A stretch of DNA of 64,000 nt. It comes from Nonomuraea jabiensis. Its GTDB lineage: Bacteria; Actinomycetota; Actinomycetes; Streptosporangiales; Streptosporangiaceae. Where the stretch lies: positions 310,001 to 374,000 of the forward strand of contig NZ_JACHMB010000001.1 in the NCBI RefSeq assembly GCF_014204795.1. Direction: 5' to 3'. Shown here in pieces: positions 34,659 through 42,955 of the stretch. Position 1 is the first letter of the stretch. Each line of letters opens with the position of its first letter. Below the pieces are notes generated by a model, which did not search any database, was not told where the DNA came from, and worked only from the letters and a program-made list of their open reading frames with translations. The translations under genes and the position numbers were made by a program.

Positions 34659-34931
34659 TTAAGGAAGCGCGCACAGCAGGCCAGGTGATGCAAACCATTC
34701 CCGGTCGTAGAATCGCCCGGTGATTCTGCCCATGATGATGAGGTACTGCTCCAGCTCTTCTGCTGTTGGCATGAACGGCCTGGATTCAAGGTCGTTCCAA
34801 TAGGACGCATATTCGGGAGGCTCATATGAGCGCATGGCGGTCGGGAAATCGCATGTCGTGGTTGCTGCCGGTGTGATTTCGAGGCGTCTGGCCACCTCGT
34901 TGACGTCTTCGAGGTTGACCCATGTCGTCAC
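34659..34931 (-). CDS. Small 90-aa protein at the end of the six-cysteine peptide operon
   Basis: GTG 34931 lies 5 bp after the signal peptidase stop, and the frame runs 90 codons to 34659. The sequence is well ordered and protein-like: VNLEDVNEVARRLEITPAAT, FPTAMRSYEPPEYASYWNDLE, PFMPTAEELEQYLIIMGRI, then FYDREWF. There is no signal, membrane segment or cysteine-rich motif. A helix-rich, charged small protein in this place could be an immunity or adaptor protein. I do not recognise the family. Confidence 0.55.
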   Translation of the reverse strand: MTTWVNLEDVNEVARRLEITPAATTTCDFPTAMRSYEPPEYASYWNDLESRPFMPTAEELEQYLIIMGRITGRFYDREWFASPGLLCALP

Positions 34932-34936
34932 CCCGG

Positions 34937-35437
34937 TCAGGGCGGTGCCAGGCGGCGCACCATCACGCCGACGAACTCGTCGCCTCGCACGAAACCGAAG
35001 TCCCGAGAGTCCCAGCTGGCGTCCGGATTGTCGCCCAGCACGACCAAGGCATGCCGGGGCACGACGGTCTCTGGTGCGTCGCGGAACGCCGGAAAACCCT
35101 GTCTCGGTACGGGGTCTCCGGGAACGGCGACCGCCCGTTTTACCAGCAACCGCCAACCGGGATGATCCGGCTTCTCCGGCAACTCGTCCTCGCCACCCGG
35201 TTCGAGACCCGGCGGCAGCCCGTCGATGGGCGGTGGATCGTCGATCCGGACGACCACGATCTGACCCGCGTGGACCAGCTTCGTCCGGCGGACGAGCAGC
35301 ATGTCCCCGGAGCGCAGGGTGGGTTCCATGCTCGGCCCGTCGACGGTGGCGACCAGGTAGCGCCGGCGGATCCACCACAGCGAGGCGCCCAGCGTCAGCA
35401 CGCCTCCTGCCAAGAGGAACAGCCTGCTCCACGTCAT
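34937..35437 (-). CDS. S26-family signal peptidase
   Basis: 166 aa from ATG 35437 with AGGAGG upstream; it overlaps the ABC exporter stop by 4 bp. One N-terminal membrane segment (LFLLAGGVLTLGASLWWI) anchors it with the catalytic domain outside. The Ser/Lys dyad motifs are intact: Ser36 in VDGPSMEPTLRSGD, Lys100 in LLVKRAVAVPGD, and the box E motif LGDNPDASWDSRDFG. In this operon it is the best candidate for removing the leader from the exported six-cysteine peptide, since the ABC exporter lacks a C39 peptidase domain. Confidence 0.88.
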   Translation of the reverse strand: MTWSRLFLLAGGVLTLGASLWWIRRRYLVATVDGPSMEPTLRSGDMLLVRRTKLVHAGQIVVVRIDDPPPIDGLPPGLEPGGEDELPEKPDHPGWRLLVKRAVAVPGDPVPRQGFPAFRDAPETVVPRHALVVLGDNPDASWDSRDFGFVRGDEFVGVMVRRLAPP

Positions 35438-37278
35438 CGCGCCTCCTGATATCCCGCGGCTTGGAGCCGGAACAGGCGGGCGTAGTGGCCGTTCGCGGAG
35501 AGCAGTGCCTCGTGCGGCCCCAACTCGGCGATCCGCCCATCGTGGAGTACGGCGATGAGGTCGGCATCCCGAACGGCGCTGAGCCGGTGGGAGATCAGCA
35601 GGCTCGTACGACCCTGCCGGTACTCCCGGATGCGGGTGTGGACCTCGTGCTCGGCCTCCGGGTCGAGGCCGGAGCTGGGCTCGTCGAGGATCATCAGATC
35701 CCTGCCATCGCGGACAAGGGCCCTGGCCAGTGCCAGGCGCTGCCACTGCCCGCCAGAAAGCACCACCCCCGTTTCCGGATCGCCCTTGTCCGCCTCGGAG
35801 AAGAACATGCGCGTGAGCAGCGTGTCGTAGCCGCGCGGCAGCCCCGAGAGCGTGTCGTGCACTCCTGCGCGGGCGGCCGCGTCTCTGATCCGGGCCGGCT
35901 CGTCCAGGGCGGACAGGTCGCCGAGCCCGATGTTCTCGGCGGCGGACATGTCGAAGTTCATGTGGTCCTGGAACACGGCGCTGATCCGCTCGCGGAGCGA
36001 GGGAGGCGGGATGTCCCGCAGATCCACGCCGTCCCACAGGATCTGGCCGCGCGTCGGATCGTACATCCTGCACAGAAGCTTGATGAGGGTGCTCTTGCCC
36101 GCGCCGTTCAACCCGACGAGGGCGACCGAACGGCCGTGTGGAATCGCCAGATCGACGCCGCGCAGCACCCAAGGATGATCGTCGTCGTAGCGGAACCAGA
36201 CATCTCGCAACTCCAGGCCCCGGCGCAGCACGGGAGCCGTCCCTTGCGACACGCTCGGCAGATCAGGCTCGGCCCTGATCACCGCGACGTAATGAGAGAA
36301 GGTGAGGAGCTGCTGGTGGAAGGACGCGATCGAGGAGACCAGCGTGTCCAGCGCGGCCTGCACACCACCGACGGCCGCGACGAACATGGCGACGTCGCCG
36401 ACACTGAGCGAGCCCTGACGAGCGGCCATGATCGCCCACCACAGGCCGGCGCCCGCGACGGCCGCGCTCAGTACCGTCAGTCCGCCCTGAGTGAGCAGTT
36501 CCCGGCGGTCCATCCGGCTCTCGGCGGCGTCGGCCTCGCGCCGCTCGGTCATCATCCGTGCGCGAAGGAACGCGCCGATGCCGAACAGCCGGATCTCCAC
36601 GGCGGCCTGCACGCCGGTGAGCAGCCGGCTGTAGAAGAACTCGCGGCGGTGGATCCGCTCGGTGTCCCACTGCATGGCGGCCCGCCTGCGCGACAGGAGC
36701 AGTTCGGCGACAAGCGCCGGGATGGCGGCCAGCAGCACCAGCGCGGTCATGACGGGGCTGAGGATCAGCAGGGACCCCACGAACCCGATGAGGGACAAGA
36801 TGCCGTGCAGGCTTCCACACAATCCGCTGACGAGGTCGGCCGTGGTCCCGGCGCCCTCTTGCGCCAGGCGCAGCCGGTCGAGGAACACCGGATCCTCGAA
36901 ACGCCGGAGACCGACCTGGCGCTCGGCCTCCGCGAAGAGCCGGTCGGTCGCGACGGCTCCCGCACGGCGGCCGGTCTGAGCGCGCAGGTAGCGGCTGGTC
37001 CCCGGAAGCGCGGCGGCGGACAGCCCCGCCGCCGCGAGCCCGAGCGCGAGCCCCGCGACCGTGCCTTCGGAGGTGGCCAGCCGGTCGATGACCGATTTGG
37101 TCAGCCATGCGGTGACAATCGGGGCCGCCGCCCCAGCGAGCGTCACGAAGACATAGCCGGTCACGCCTCCTGAGGCTGACCGCCAGGTCAGAGACACGGC
37201 CTCCACCGCGGCCGAGACCAGTTCCCGCAGTCCGACCGGGCTGCGCGCCCCGGCCACGTCGGCCTGGCCGCCGCTCAT
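35434..37278 (-). CDS. ABC exporter, fused membrane and ATPase domains
   Basis: 614 aa from ATG 37278, overlapping the redoxin stop by 4 bp. Residues ~35-320 are a six-helix type IV ABC exporter membrane domain (GYVFVTLAGAAAPIVTAWL; ILSLIGFVGSLLILSPVMTALVLLAAI). Residues ~360-600 are the ATPase: Walker A VGLNGAGKSTLIKLL, signature LSGGQWQRLALARALV, Walker B DLMILDEPSSGLD, and switch LLISHRLSAV. No C39 peptidase domain precedes it, so the leader must be cut by another enzyme, most simply the S26 peptidase encoded next. Probable role: export of the six-cysteine peptide. Confidence 0.88.
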   Translation of the reverse strand: MSGGQADVAGARSPVGLRELVSAAVEAVSLTWRSASGGVTGYVFVTLAGAAAPIVTAWLTKSVIDRLATSEGTVAGLALGLAAAGLSAAALPGTSRYLRAQTGRRAGAVATDRLFAEAERQVGLRRFEDPVFLDRLRLAQEGAGTTADLVSGLCGSLHGILSLIGFVGSLLILSPVMTALVLLAAIPALVAELLLSRRRAAMQWDTERIHRREFFYSRLLTGVQAAVEIRLFGIGAFLRARMMTERREADAAESRMDRRELLTQGGLTVLSAAVAGAGLWWAIMAARQGSLSVGDVAMFVAAVGGVQAALDTLVSSIASFHQQLLTFSHYVAVIRAEPDLPSVSQGTAPVLRRGLELRDVWFRYDDDHPWVLRGVDLAIPHGRSVALVGLNGAGKSTLIKLLCRMYDPTRGQILWDGVDLRDIPPPSLRERISAVFQDHMNFDMSAAENIGLGDLSALDEPARIRDAAARAGVHDTLSGLPRGYDTLLTRMFFSEADKGDPETGVVLSGGQWQRLALARALVRDGRDLMILDEPSSGLDPEAEHEVHTRIREYRQGRTSLLISHRLSAVRDADLIAVLHDGRIAELGPHEALLSANGHYARLFRLQAAGYQEAR

Positions 37279-37787
37279 GCCGGCGACGCGACGGGGAGGT
37301 CCTCCAGGCGACCGCCTGCGGCGACGACGCGATGATCGGAGCCGAGAAGGTAGACCGCCGGCGTCCATGTGTTCCGGAACGCGCCGCCCACCGGGCCGTC
37401 GAAGTCCTCCTCGATCACCCGGGCCACCGGCGTGAGTGCTGCCACCATTTCGGCCTCGTCCCCGGCGACCACCGCCAGCACGTTCTGCCGTCCGAGCGCG
37501 CGGGCGTGCGCCACGAACTGGGGAAGGAGCTTGTGGCAGGGTTCGCATCCGGCGGAGAAGAACCCGACCAGTCCGGCGATCGAGTCGTGGGACACCGGTT
37601 CGCCGTCGACGGTGACGGCGGCGAACTCTCCGATGGGTGAGCCGGGACCCAGCGCGAGGGGAGGTCCGGCATGCTGGACGTTTCCCTCGCCCAGCTGTCG
37701 TATCCGGCGGATGAGGCTCAGGGTGAGCAGCAGGTTCAACACGCACAGCACGCCGATGAGCACGACCGCGACGGTCAGGTAGGGCAT
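37275..37787 (-). CDS. Membrane-anchored TlpA/MauD-like thiol redoxin
   Basis: 170 aa. The ATG at 37787 shares its A with the stop of the upstream MauE tail (TGATG). An N-terminal anchor (LTVAVVLIGVLCVLNLLLTLSLI) places the domain outside the cell. The redoxin fold follows (GPPLALGPGSPIGEFAAVTVDG; GLVGFFSAGCEPCHKLLPQF) with a CEPC active site, Cys81 and Cys84, and a cis-Pro region in NTWTPAVYLLG. MauD-type proteins work with MauE to form disulfides in cysteine-rich exported proteins. Here the obvious client is the six-cysteine peptide encoded at the head of the operon. Confidence 0.85.
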   Translation of the reverse strand: MPYLTVAVVLIGVLCVLNLLLTLSLIRRIRQLGEGNVQHAGPPLALGPGSPIGEFAAVTVDGEPVSHDSIAGLVGFFSAGCEPCHKLLPQFVAHARALGRQNVLAVVAGDEAEMVAALTPVARVIEEDFDGPVGGAFRNTWTPAVYLLGSDHRVVAAGGRLEDLPVASPA

Positions 37788-38022
37788 CAGGGGTTCCTCA
37801 CGAAGAGATCGACGATGTCGTCGAAGGAAGCGGTCAGGTTCGCCCCGATCAGTCCCGTGGCGGCTGCCGCGGCCGTCCCGTCGAGCGCGGGCGAGCCACC
37901 GGGCACCAGCAGGCCAAGCGAGGCGGCGATCAGCAAACTGTTGCGGACCAGGTGACGCGTTTCGAGAGGGCGGCGGACGTACCGGTCCGATCCGCGCGTA
38001 CCCCATCCGCGCGCCTCAACCG
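37787..38022 (-). pseudogene. MauE C-terminal tail without a start
   Basis: A minus-strand frame ending at 37787 reads RRPLETRHLVRNSLLIAAS, LGLLVPGGSPALDGTAAAAA and SFDDIVDLFVRNP. It resembles the last ~65 residues of MauE, the multi-helix partner of MauD-like redoxins. The four N-terminal helices (~110 residues) are missing, no ATG or GTG exists at a suitable place, and the frame runs upstream into the stem-loop at 38027-38052. Most simply, an internal deletion removed the front of mauE. If so, disulfide formation in this operon may be impaired, unless another MauE is supplied from elsewhere. Confidence 0.5.
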
Positions 38023-38026
38023 GTGA

Positions 38027-38052
38027 GCGGGCGGCGGCCGACCGCCGCCCGC
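38027..38052 (-). terminator. Strong stem-loop after the six-cysteine peptide gene
   Basis: GCGGGCGGCGG and CCGCCGCCCGC form a perfect 11-bp G/C stem with a 4-nt loop. It begins 20 bp after the peptide stop codon and before the export genes. This is the usual place for a partial terminator that keeps precursor mRNA in excess. Confidence 0.75.
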
Positions 38053-38071
38053 GGACGCTATGCCGACCGCG

Positions 38072-38230
38072 TCAGCAGGTGCCGACCCTGACCGTCTGGC
38101 ACCCCTGGTCGAGGCAGCAAGAACGAAGGTACTTGACCCCGTCCTTGCAGTAGTAGGTGTTGGTGCAGGCGGCTTCCACGGTCACCTTGTGGGCGACGCG
38201 GGCAAGCAGGCGATCTACGAGACCCATCAT
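38072..38230 (-). CDS. Six-cysteine precursor-like peptide
   Basis: 52 aa from the first of two ATGs at 38230, with GGAGAGGAG 6 bp upstream. Residues 1-21 (MMGLVDRLLARVAHKVTVEAA) look like a short amphipathic leader ending in the small residues AA, a plausible cleavage site. The remaining 31 residues contain six cysteines at positions 22, 28, 38, 39, 44 and 52, a pattern that could form three disulfides. The gene heads a co-directional group encoding a redoxin, an ABC exporter and a signal peptidase, with a terminator-like stem-loop right behind it. It is therefore likely a secreted disulfide-bonded peptide, possibly antimicrobial or signalling. No known family recognised; lanthipeptide enzymes are absent. 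Confidence 0.78.
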   Translation of the reverse strand: MMGLVDRLLARVAHKVTVEAACTNTYYCKDGVKYLRSCCLDQGCQTVRVGTC

Positions 38231-38502
38231 GATGTCTCCTCTCCGGCCCTGCGGCCGAAACAATGATGATCACGATGATCTGGTCTTCCGAATTACGGCG
38301 CAACGGTCGAAATTAAATCCCCGCCCCACGAAAGGAGGGGCCAGGTTTCTGGCATTTCGGACACAAAGCACTGTTAGCTGCATGGGCCGAAAAGGGCGTA
38401 CATGCGGATCGGGAGCATGATCGGGAGGACGTTCTACGGCGATGGACCAGGAGAGACAGGCAGGCGCGATGTCGAGATCCTTTATGGAACGACAAGGCTG
38501 CT
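38231..38502. promoter_or_regulatory. Upstream region of the six-cysteine peptide gene
   Basis: The 272 bp between the peptide gene and the converging-side end of the SARP gene are less GC-rich than average near 38260-38320 and should hold the peptide promoter. On the minus strand a TCCCGAT direct repeat occurs twice at 12-bp spacing (about 38411-38427), a weak echo of SARP-type repeats. No confident -10 or -35 was found. Confidence 0.35.
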
Positions 38503-41500
38503 TCAGAGGGCCCCGGGCGCTTGACCCAGCAGTGCCGCGGACGTCGACCGCTCCGGTGCGCCGATGACCGTGAACAACGCATGGGCCTGCCCCCAAAGGC
38601 GTCGGGACTTTTCGCGCTCCGTGCCTTTCACGGCATGGCCGAGCGTCATCAGGGCCCGGGCGTAGTCCAGCCGCTGCCCGGATCGCCGCGCGTGTTCCAG
38701 GGCTTGCTCGCACGCCTCGACGCACTGCTCGACGTCGCCCGCCGCCAGGTTGATGGCGGCGAGCAGGCCGTGCAGCCGCGGCAGATTCAGCAGATTGGAC
38801 GTGAGCGCGAGCTTCAGCGACCGGGCCGCCTCGTCCCACGCGGTCGCGTACCTGCCCTGGCGGTAATGGAACTCCGCGCGACCGAGCAACACCTCGTCCA
38901 GGTCGATGCCCGTGTGCTCGGCGAGGTCCAGCGCGGCGTCGAGGCGGGCGAGCGCGCTGTCCGCTCTGCCGAGCTCCGCTTCCGCTCCCGCCATGCCGGT
39001 CAGCGAGGCGATCCGGCACCGGCGGTTCTCGACTTCCTCGGCGATGGCCAGACTCCGGCCGAAGGCGTCGATCGCCCGCTCGTAGTGGCCGGCGTCGCGG
39101 TGCACCGAGCCGAACGTCTCGTACGTCACCGCCTCGGCGTAGCGCAACCCGTCGGGCTCGGCCAGGGCCAGCGCTTCTTCCAGGGATTCCAGCGCCTCGG
39201 GGAAGCGGGCCTGCCTCTTGCGCACCAGGGCCAGATTGACCAGTGTCAGCGTCTGGAGATGCCGGTCGCCGGACTCCCTGGCCAAGGGAAGGCAAGCCCG
39301 CAGGCACTCCTCGGCGCGCTCCAGCCGGGCGAGTATGAGGTAGGCCGAGGCCAGGTTGTTCAGCCCGCCCGCCTCGCCGCGCACCGACCCGAGCGCGTGA
39401 TGGATCTCCACCGACCGCCGGTACCTGGGGATGGCCTGGTGCGGCTCTCCCTGCTGTTTCAGCACCACGCCGCAGCCTTGGAGCGCCCTGGCCTCGCCCA
39501 GCGGCCAGCCGGCCCGGCGCGACAGCGCCAGCGCGCGCTCGTAGTGATCCATGGCGTTCTTGAGGTCGGCCATGCGCCATCGGGCGAGTCCGAGAGAGTG
39601 ATGCATCGCGGCCTGCCCTCTGAAGTTCCGCTCGTCCTCGGCGGCGGCCAGCGCGATCTCCGCGAGACGCAGCCACTCCCCACGGGTCCGCCGGTGGTGC
39701 AGGATGTCCGTCAGTGCCTCGACCAGCGACCACGCGTACGGCCGCGGCCCCTGCGCGGCGGCGTACGACACGGCGGCCACGAGGTTGTCCCACTCGGTGT
39801 CGAGCCAGTCGAGGGCGTCGGCCGCGGCGTCGAAGGTCGTCGGCGTGACCTCCGGCTGAGCCCTGTCGTAGGCGAGCTCCGCGACTTCGAAGCCGGCCGC
39901 CGCGGTGGCGTCGATGACCGTGCTCAGGTAGTAGTCGAGCAGCCGCTGGACGGCGGCCCGCCGCTCGCTCGCGGAGTCCTCGGCGAGGCTGCGCTGTGCG
40001 GCGTACTCCAGCACCAGGTCATGAGCGGCGAACCGGTGCGGCCCCGCTTCCTTGATCAAGTGGATCCGCGCCACCGTAGCGAGAAGGTCCTCCGCGCGCT
40101 CGCGGCTGGTCCTCGTCAGGGCGGCCGCCGCCGCAGGGGAGATGCCGCTCCCCCGCGCCAGTCCGAGCAGGCGGAACATCCGCCGCGCCGCCGGCGGCAG
40201 CGCGTTGTGCGACAGGTCGAGGGCCGCCTGTACGGCCACGCTCTCGTCGCCCTCCACGCGCAACCTCACCAGCCGCCCCCGGTCCGCGAGCTGATGGACG
40301 TAATGGCCGATCATCCGGTGCCCGTGGTCGCCGATCCAGGACACGGCTATGGACAGTGCCAGTGGCAGCCGGCCGCAGAGCGCCACGAGCTCTTCGGCGG
40401 CGTCCGGCTCCCGGAGCAGGCGGTCCTCGCCGATGCCTTGGGCGAGCAGCTGGTACGCCTCCCCGTGGTCCAGCACGTCCAGTGTGAGGCGCTCGATCCC
40501 GTCCACGGCCACCAGGCCGCTCAGCCGGTTGCGGCTCGTGATGACGGCCCGGCATCCAGGGTCCCCGGGCAGCAACGCGCGAACCTGCTCGGGGCCGGCG
40601 ACGTCGTCCAGGACCACCAGCACGCGCCGCCCCGCCAGAAGCGAGCGGTAGAGCGCGATCTGAGCGTCCAGCTCGACCGGTATGTCCTTCGCCGCCGCGC
40701 CGAGCCCTTGTAGGAGCAGCTGCAGCGCCTCGGGTAGGGACATCGGCTCCCGCTGGTCGAAGCCCCGCAGGTCGAGGAACAACTGCCCGTCGGGAAAGCG
40801 ATCGCTCGCGCGGTGTGCCCACCGGATCGCCAGCGCGGTCTTGCCCACGCCGGCGGGGCCGACCACGAGCGTCACCCGGCCGGCGTCCATGCGCCGCAGC
40901 TCCGCGGAGCGGCCCACGAAGCGGCTGGTGACGGGGGGCAGCTGACGCGGCACGGGCGCCGACCTGGCCGCCACGGTCGCCGGCGCCTCCTCGAGCAGGC
41001 GCTGGTGAAGCCGCTGCAGCTCTCCGCTCGGTTCCACTCCGACCTCGCGTACGAGCCTCGTCCGGAATTCCCGGTATGCCTCCAGCGCGTCGGGGAGACG
41101 GCCGTCGTCGCGGAGCGCCTGCATGAGCAGCGCGTGGGGCCGCTCCCGGAGCGGCTGTTCGGCGAGGAGCCGGGTCAGGCCGGCGATGGCCGCCCGGCTT
41201 CGCCCCATCATGAGCAGCGCGGCGGCGTGGCCCTCGGCCGCCTCACATCTGAGCTCCTCGAGCTGGTGCCGCTCCGCATGGGCGACGGGGCCGTGCAGAT
41301 CGGCGAAGGGGTCGCCGCGCCACAGCGCGAGAGCTCGGTCGTACAGATCCAGCGCGGCCTGGTGCCGATCGTCCCCGGCGGCGTGCCGTGCGTTCTCCAC
41401 CAGGGAGGCGAACTCCTCGGCGTCCACCGCGGCCGCTCCGGCGGGGATCACGTATCCCGGGCTCCGGGTGAGGATGACATCCCGTCCATGGGGGCTGAGC

Positions 41501-41727
41501 GCCCGCCGGAGCTCCGCGATCAGCGCGCGCAGCCGTGCCGGGGCGGAGGGCGGGAGGTCGTCGCCCCAGAGGCGGTCGGCCAGCCGTTCTGTGGACACCG
41601 CACTGCCGGTGTTCAGGAGCAGGGCCGAAAGCAGCGCCCGCTGCCTGCCGGTCAGGTGGACGGGCCGGCCCTCGACGATGATCTCCAGAGGGCCGAGGAG
41701 GAGGAATCGGACACCGGTCAAGATCAC
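38503..41727 (-). CDS. SARP regulator with BTAD, NB-ARC and TPR domains (AfsR type)
   Basis: 1074 aa, the full length for the large SARP class. Residues ~5-95 are an OmpR-like winged helix (RFLLLGPLEIIVEG, LTGRQRALLSALLLN, LRALIAELRRALSPHG). Residues ~100-245 are the BTAD domain ending EVGVEPSGELQRLHQRLL. Residues ~265-560 are NB-ARC: Walker A VVGPAGVGKTALAIRWAHR (P-loop 290-297), RRVLVVLDDVAG and CRAVITSRNRL. Residues ~690-1060 are TPRs (for example ALALSRRAGWPLGEARALQG). It is transcribed away from the E1/20-aa-peptide operon and lies between it and the six-cysteine peptide operon. The triple 8-bp repeat in the shared promoter region is its probable target. Start GTG 41727. Confidence 0.9.
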   Translation of the reverse strand: MILTGVRFLLLGPLEIIVEGRPVHLTGRQRALLSALLLNTGSAVSTERLADRLWGDDLPPSAPARLRALIAELRRALSPHGRDVILTRSPGYVIPAGAAAVDAEEFASLVENARHAAGDDRHQAALDLYDRALALWRGDPFADLHGPVAHAERHQLEELRCEAAEGHAAALLMMGRSRAAIAGLTRLLAEQPLRERPHALLMQALRDDGRLPDALEAYREFRTRLVREVGVEPSGELQRLHQRLLEEAPATVAARSAPVPRQLPPVTSRFVGRSAELRRMDAGRVTLVVGPAGVGKTALAIRWAHRASDRFPDGQLFLDLRGFDQREPMSLPEALQLLLQGLGAAAKDIPVELDAQIALYRSLLAGRRVLVVLDDVAGPEQVRALLPGDPGCRAVITSRNRLSGLVAVDGIERLTLDVLDHGEAYQLLAQGIGEDRLLREPDAAEELVALCGRLPLALSIAVSWIGDHGHRMIGHYVHQLADRGRLVRLRVEGDESVAVQAALDLSHNALPPAARRMFRLLGLARGSGISPAAAAALTRTSRERAEDLLATVARIHLIKEAGPHRFAAHDLVLEYAAQRSLAEDSASERRAAVQRLLDYYLSTVIDATAAAGFEVAELAYDRAQPEVTPTTFDAAADALDWLDTEWDNLVAAVSYAAAQGPRPYAWSLVEALTDILHHRRTRGEWLRLAEIALAAAEDERNFRGQAAMHHSLGLARWRMADLKNAMDHYERALALSRRAGWPLGEARALQGCGVVLKQQGEPHQAIPRYRRSVEIHHALGSVRGEAGGLNNLASAYLILARLERAEECLRACLPLARESGDRHLQTLTLVNLALVRKRQARFPEALESLEEALALAEPDGLRYAEAVTYETFGSVHRDAGHYERAIDAFGRSLAIAEEVENRRCRIASLTGMAGAEAELGRADSALARLDAALDLAEHTGIDLDEVLLGRAEFHYRQGRYATAWDEAARSLKLALTSNLLNLPRLHGLLAAINLAAGDVEQCVEACEQALEHARRSGQRLDYARALMTLGHAVKGTEREKSRRLWGQAHALFTVIGAPERSTSAALLGQAPGAL

Positions 41728-41769
41728 GGTTCGAGGCTAGTCCACCCCCTCCGACAGGGGCAATTTGCT

Positions 41770-41799
41770 TCCGTGCGAGATCCATGCGGCGTCCATGCG
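41770..41799. promoter_or_regulatory. SARP binding site: three 8-bp direct repeats, 11-bp period
   Basis: TCCGTGCG (41770-41777), TCCATGCG (41781-41788) and TCCATGCG (41792-41799) are separated by 3-bp spacers, so they start exactly 11 bp apart and fall on one face of the helix. This is the hallmark of SARP operators. They lie between the SARP gene and the E1 gene, 54 bp before the E1 start. Confidence 0.8.
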
Positions 41800-41852
41800 C
41801 GCGGCTGCCACGGTGTTGCCAAATCCCATCTCAGAGATTGGCTGATGCGCCG

Positions 41853-42950
41853 ATGAGGCCACGACTCAAAGGCATCTCCTGGGAGCGGGTCGGGGATGAG
41901 CTGCGGCTGGTCTATGACCCGCGTGACCAACTGCTCCTGGCCGACCCCGACGGGACGGTGGAAAAGCTCGTGGGCCTGCTCAGCGAGGGCGGCAGGACCG
42001 TCGCCGAGCTCGCGGACGAGCTGTCGCTGGACGTGGCCGACGTACGCGACGCCGTCGCGGCGTTCGACGCCGAGCGGCTGCTGGAGGACGGTGACCGCCT
42101 CGACCGGCTGGAGCCCCCCGACGCCGAGCGGTACTTCAGCAACCTGGCCTTCTTCGAGTCGTTCAGCACCCTCGACCGCAGCCGGGAGGACCTGCAGCGC
42201 CGCCTGCGCGAGTCGCACGTCCTGGTGCTCGGCACCGGTGGCCTCAACTCCAACACCATCCCGCACCTCGCCGGGCTCGGCGTCGGCGCGATGACGCTGC
42301 TCGACCGGGACGCCGTCGAACCGCGCAACTTCGCCCGGCAGTACCTCTACCGCACCGAGGACATCGGCGCGCGCAAGGTCGAGCGCGCCGCGGCGTGGGT
42401 GCGGGCCTTCGACCCTGCCGTCCAGGTCGAGTGGGTCGAGGCCGACGTCGCTGGCCCGGAGCAGCTCGTCGAGCTCATCCGCCGGGTCCGGCCCGATGTC
42501 GTGGCCTCGGGCATCGATCGTCCGAAGAACATCGACCTCTGGGTCAACGAGGCGTGCGTACGCAACGGCGTGCCGTTCGTCCGTGGCGGCATGTCGGTCA
42601 CCACCGGCACGGTCTGGTCGGTGAACCCGGGCGTCAGCGCATGCCGCGCCTGCGTACCGGCCGATCCCTCGAACCCGGCCGACTTCCCCGACCCGGACGA
42701 CCCGGTCATCGCCGGCGCCATCGCCGCTACTCGCCTCTTCGTCAGCAGGCCACAGCCCAACCGTGGGATCGGGCCGGTCGCGGGCCTGCTGGGGGCATTC
42801 GGCGCCTTCGAGGTGCTGCGCTACCTGACCGGCTTCGAGCCACCGGCGTACGCCGGTAGGCCACTCGACATCGACTTCGCGCACGGCTGTGCGACCAGTC
42901 AGACCGAGTGGCCACGTGATCCCGCCTGTGCGGTATGCGGAGGGAGGTGA
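41853..42950 (+). CDS. E1-like (ThiF/MccB) adenylyltransferase with N-terminal RRE
   Basis: 365 aa from ATG 41853. Residues ~10-85 have a PqqD-like winged-helix RiPP recognition element (LRLVYDPRDQLLLADPDGTV, ELADELSLDVADVRDAVAAF, RLLEDG). Residues ~110-365 are an E1 fold: ATP motif VLVLGTGGLNSNTIPHLA (~123-140), LLDRDAVEPRNFARQ with the conserved Asp and Arg residues, and a zinc tetracysteine made of SACRAC (Cys264, Cys267) and DPACAVC near the C-terminus. Enzymes of this build (MccB in microcin C7, PaaA in pantocin A) adenylate or cyclise short ribosomal peptides. The next gene is a 20-aa peptide starting 6 bp after the stop, the expected substrate. Confidence 0.88.
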   Translation: MRPRLKGISWERVGDELRLVYDPRDQLLLADPDGTVEKLVGLLSEGGRTVAELADELSLDVADVRDAVAAFDAERLLEDGDRLDRLEPPDAERYFSNLAFFESFSTLDRSREDLQRRLRESHVLVLGTGGLNSNTIPHLAGLGVGAMTLLDRDAVEPRNFARQYLYRTEDIGARKVERAAAWVRAFDPAVQVEWVEADVAGPEQLVELIRRVRPDVVASGIDRPKNIDLWVNEACVRNGVPFVRGGMSVTTGTVWSVNPGVSACRACVPADPSNPADFPDPDDPVIAGAIAATRLFVSRPQPNRGIGPVAGLLGAFGAFEVLRYLTGFEPPAYAGRPLDIDFAHGCATSQTEWPRDPACAVCGGR

Positions 42951-42955
42951 TCAAT

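Noticed and set aside
34834..37173. A 779-codon plus-strand frame across the exporter and signal peptidase genes
   Set aside because: No recognisable motifs; the opposite strand encodes complete ABC and S26 motifs with overlapping stops and starts.
37788..38006. N-terminal extension of the redoxin to ATG 38006
   Set aside because: The extension is Arg/Pro-rich and lacks a signal; ATG 37787 starts a clean membrane anchor and is coupled to the preceding MauE stop.
38270..39793. A 507-codon minus-strand open frame overlapping the SARP gene's 3' half
   Set aside because: It is Arg/Gly/Pro-rich with no domain and lies in another frame of the clear TPR-coding region; it is a high-GC shadow.
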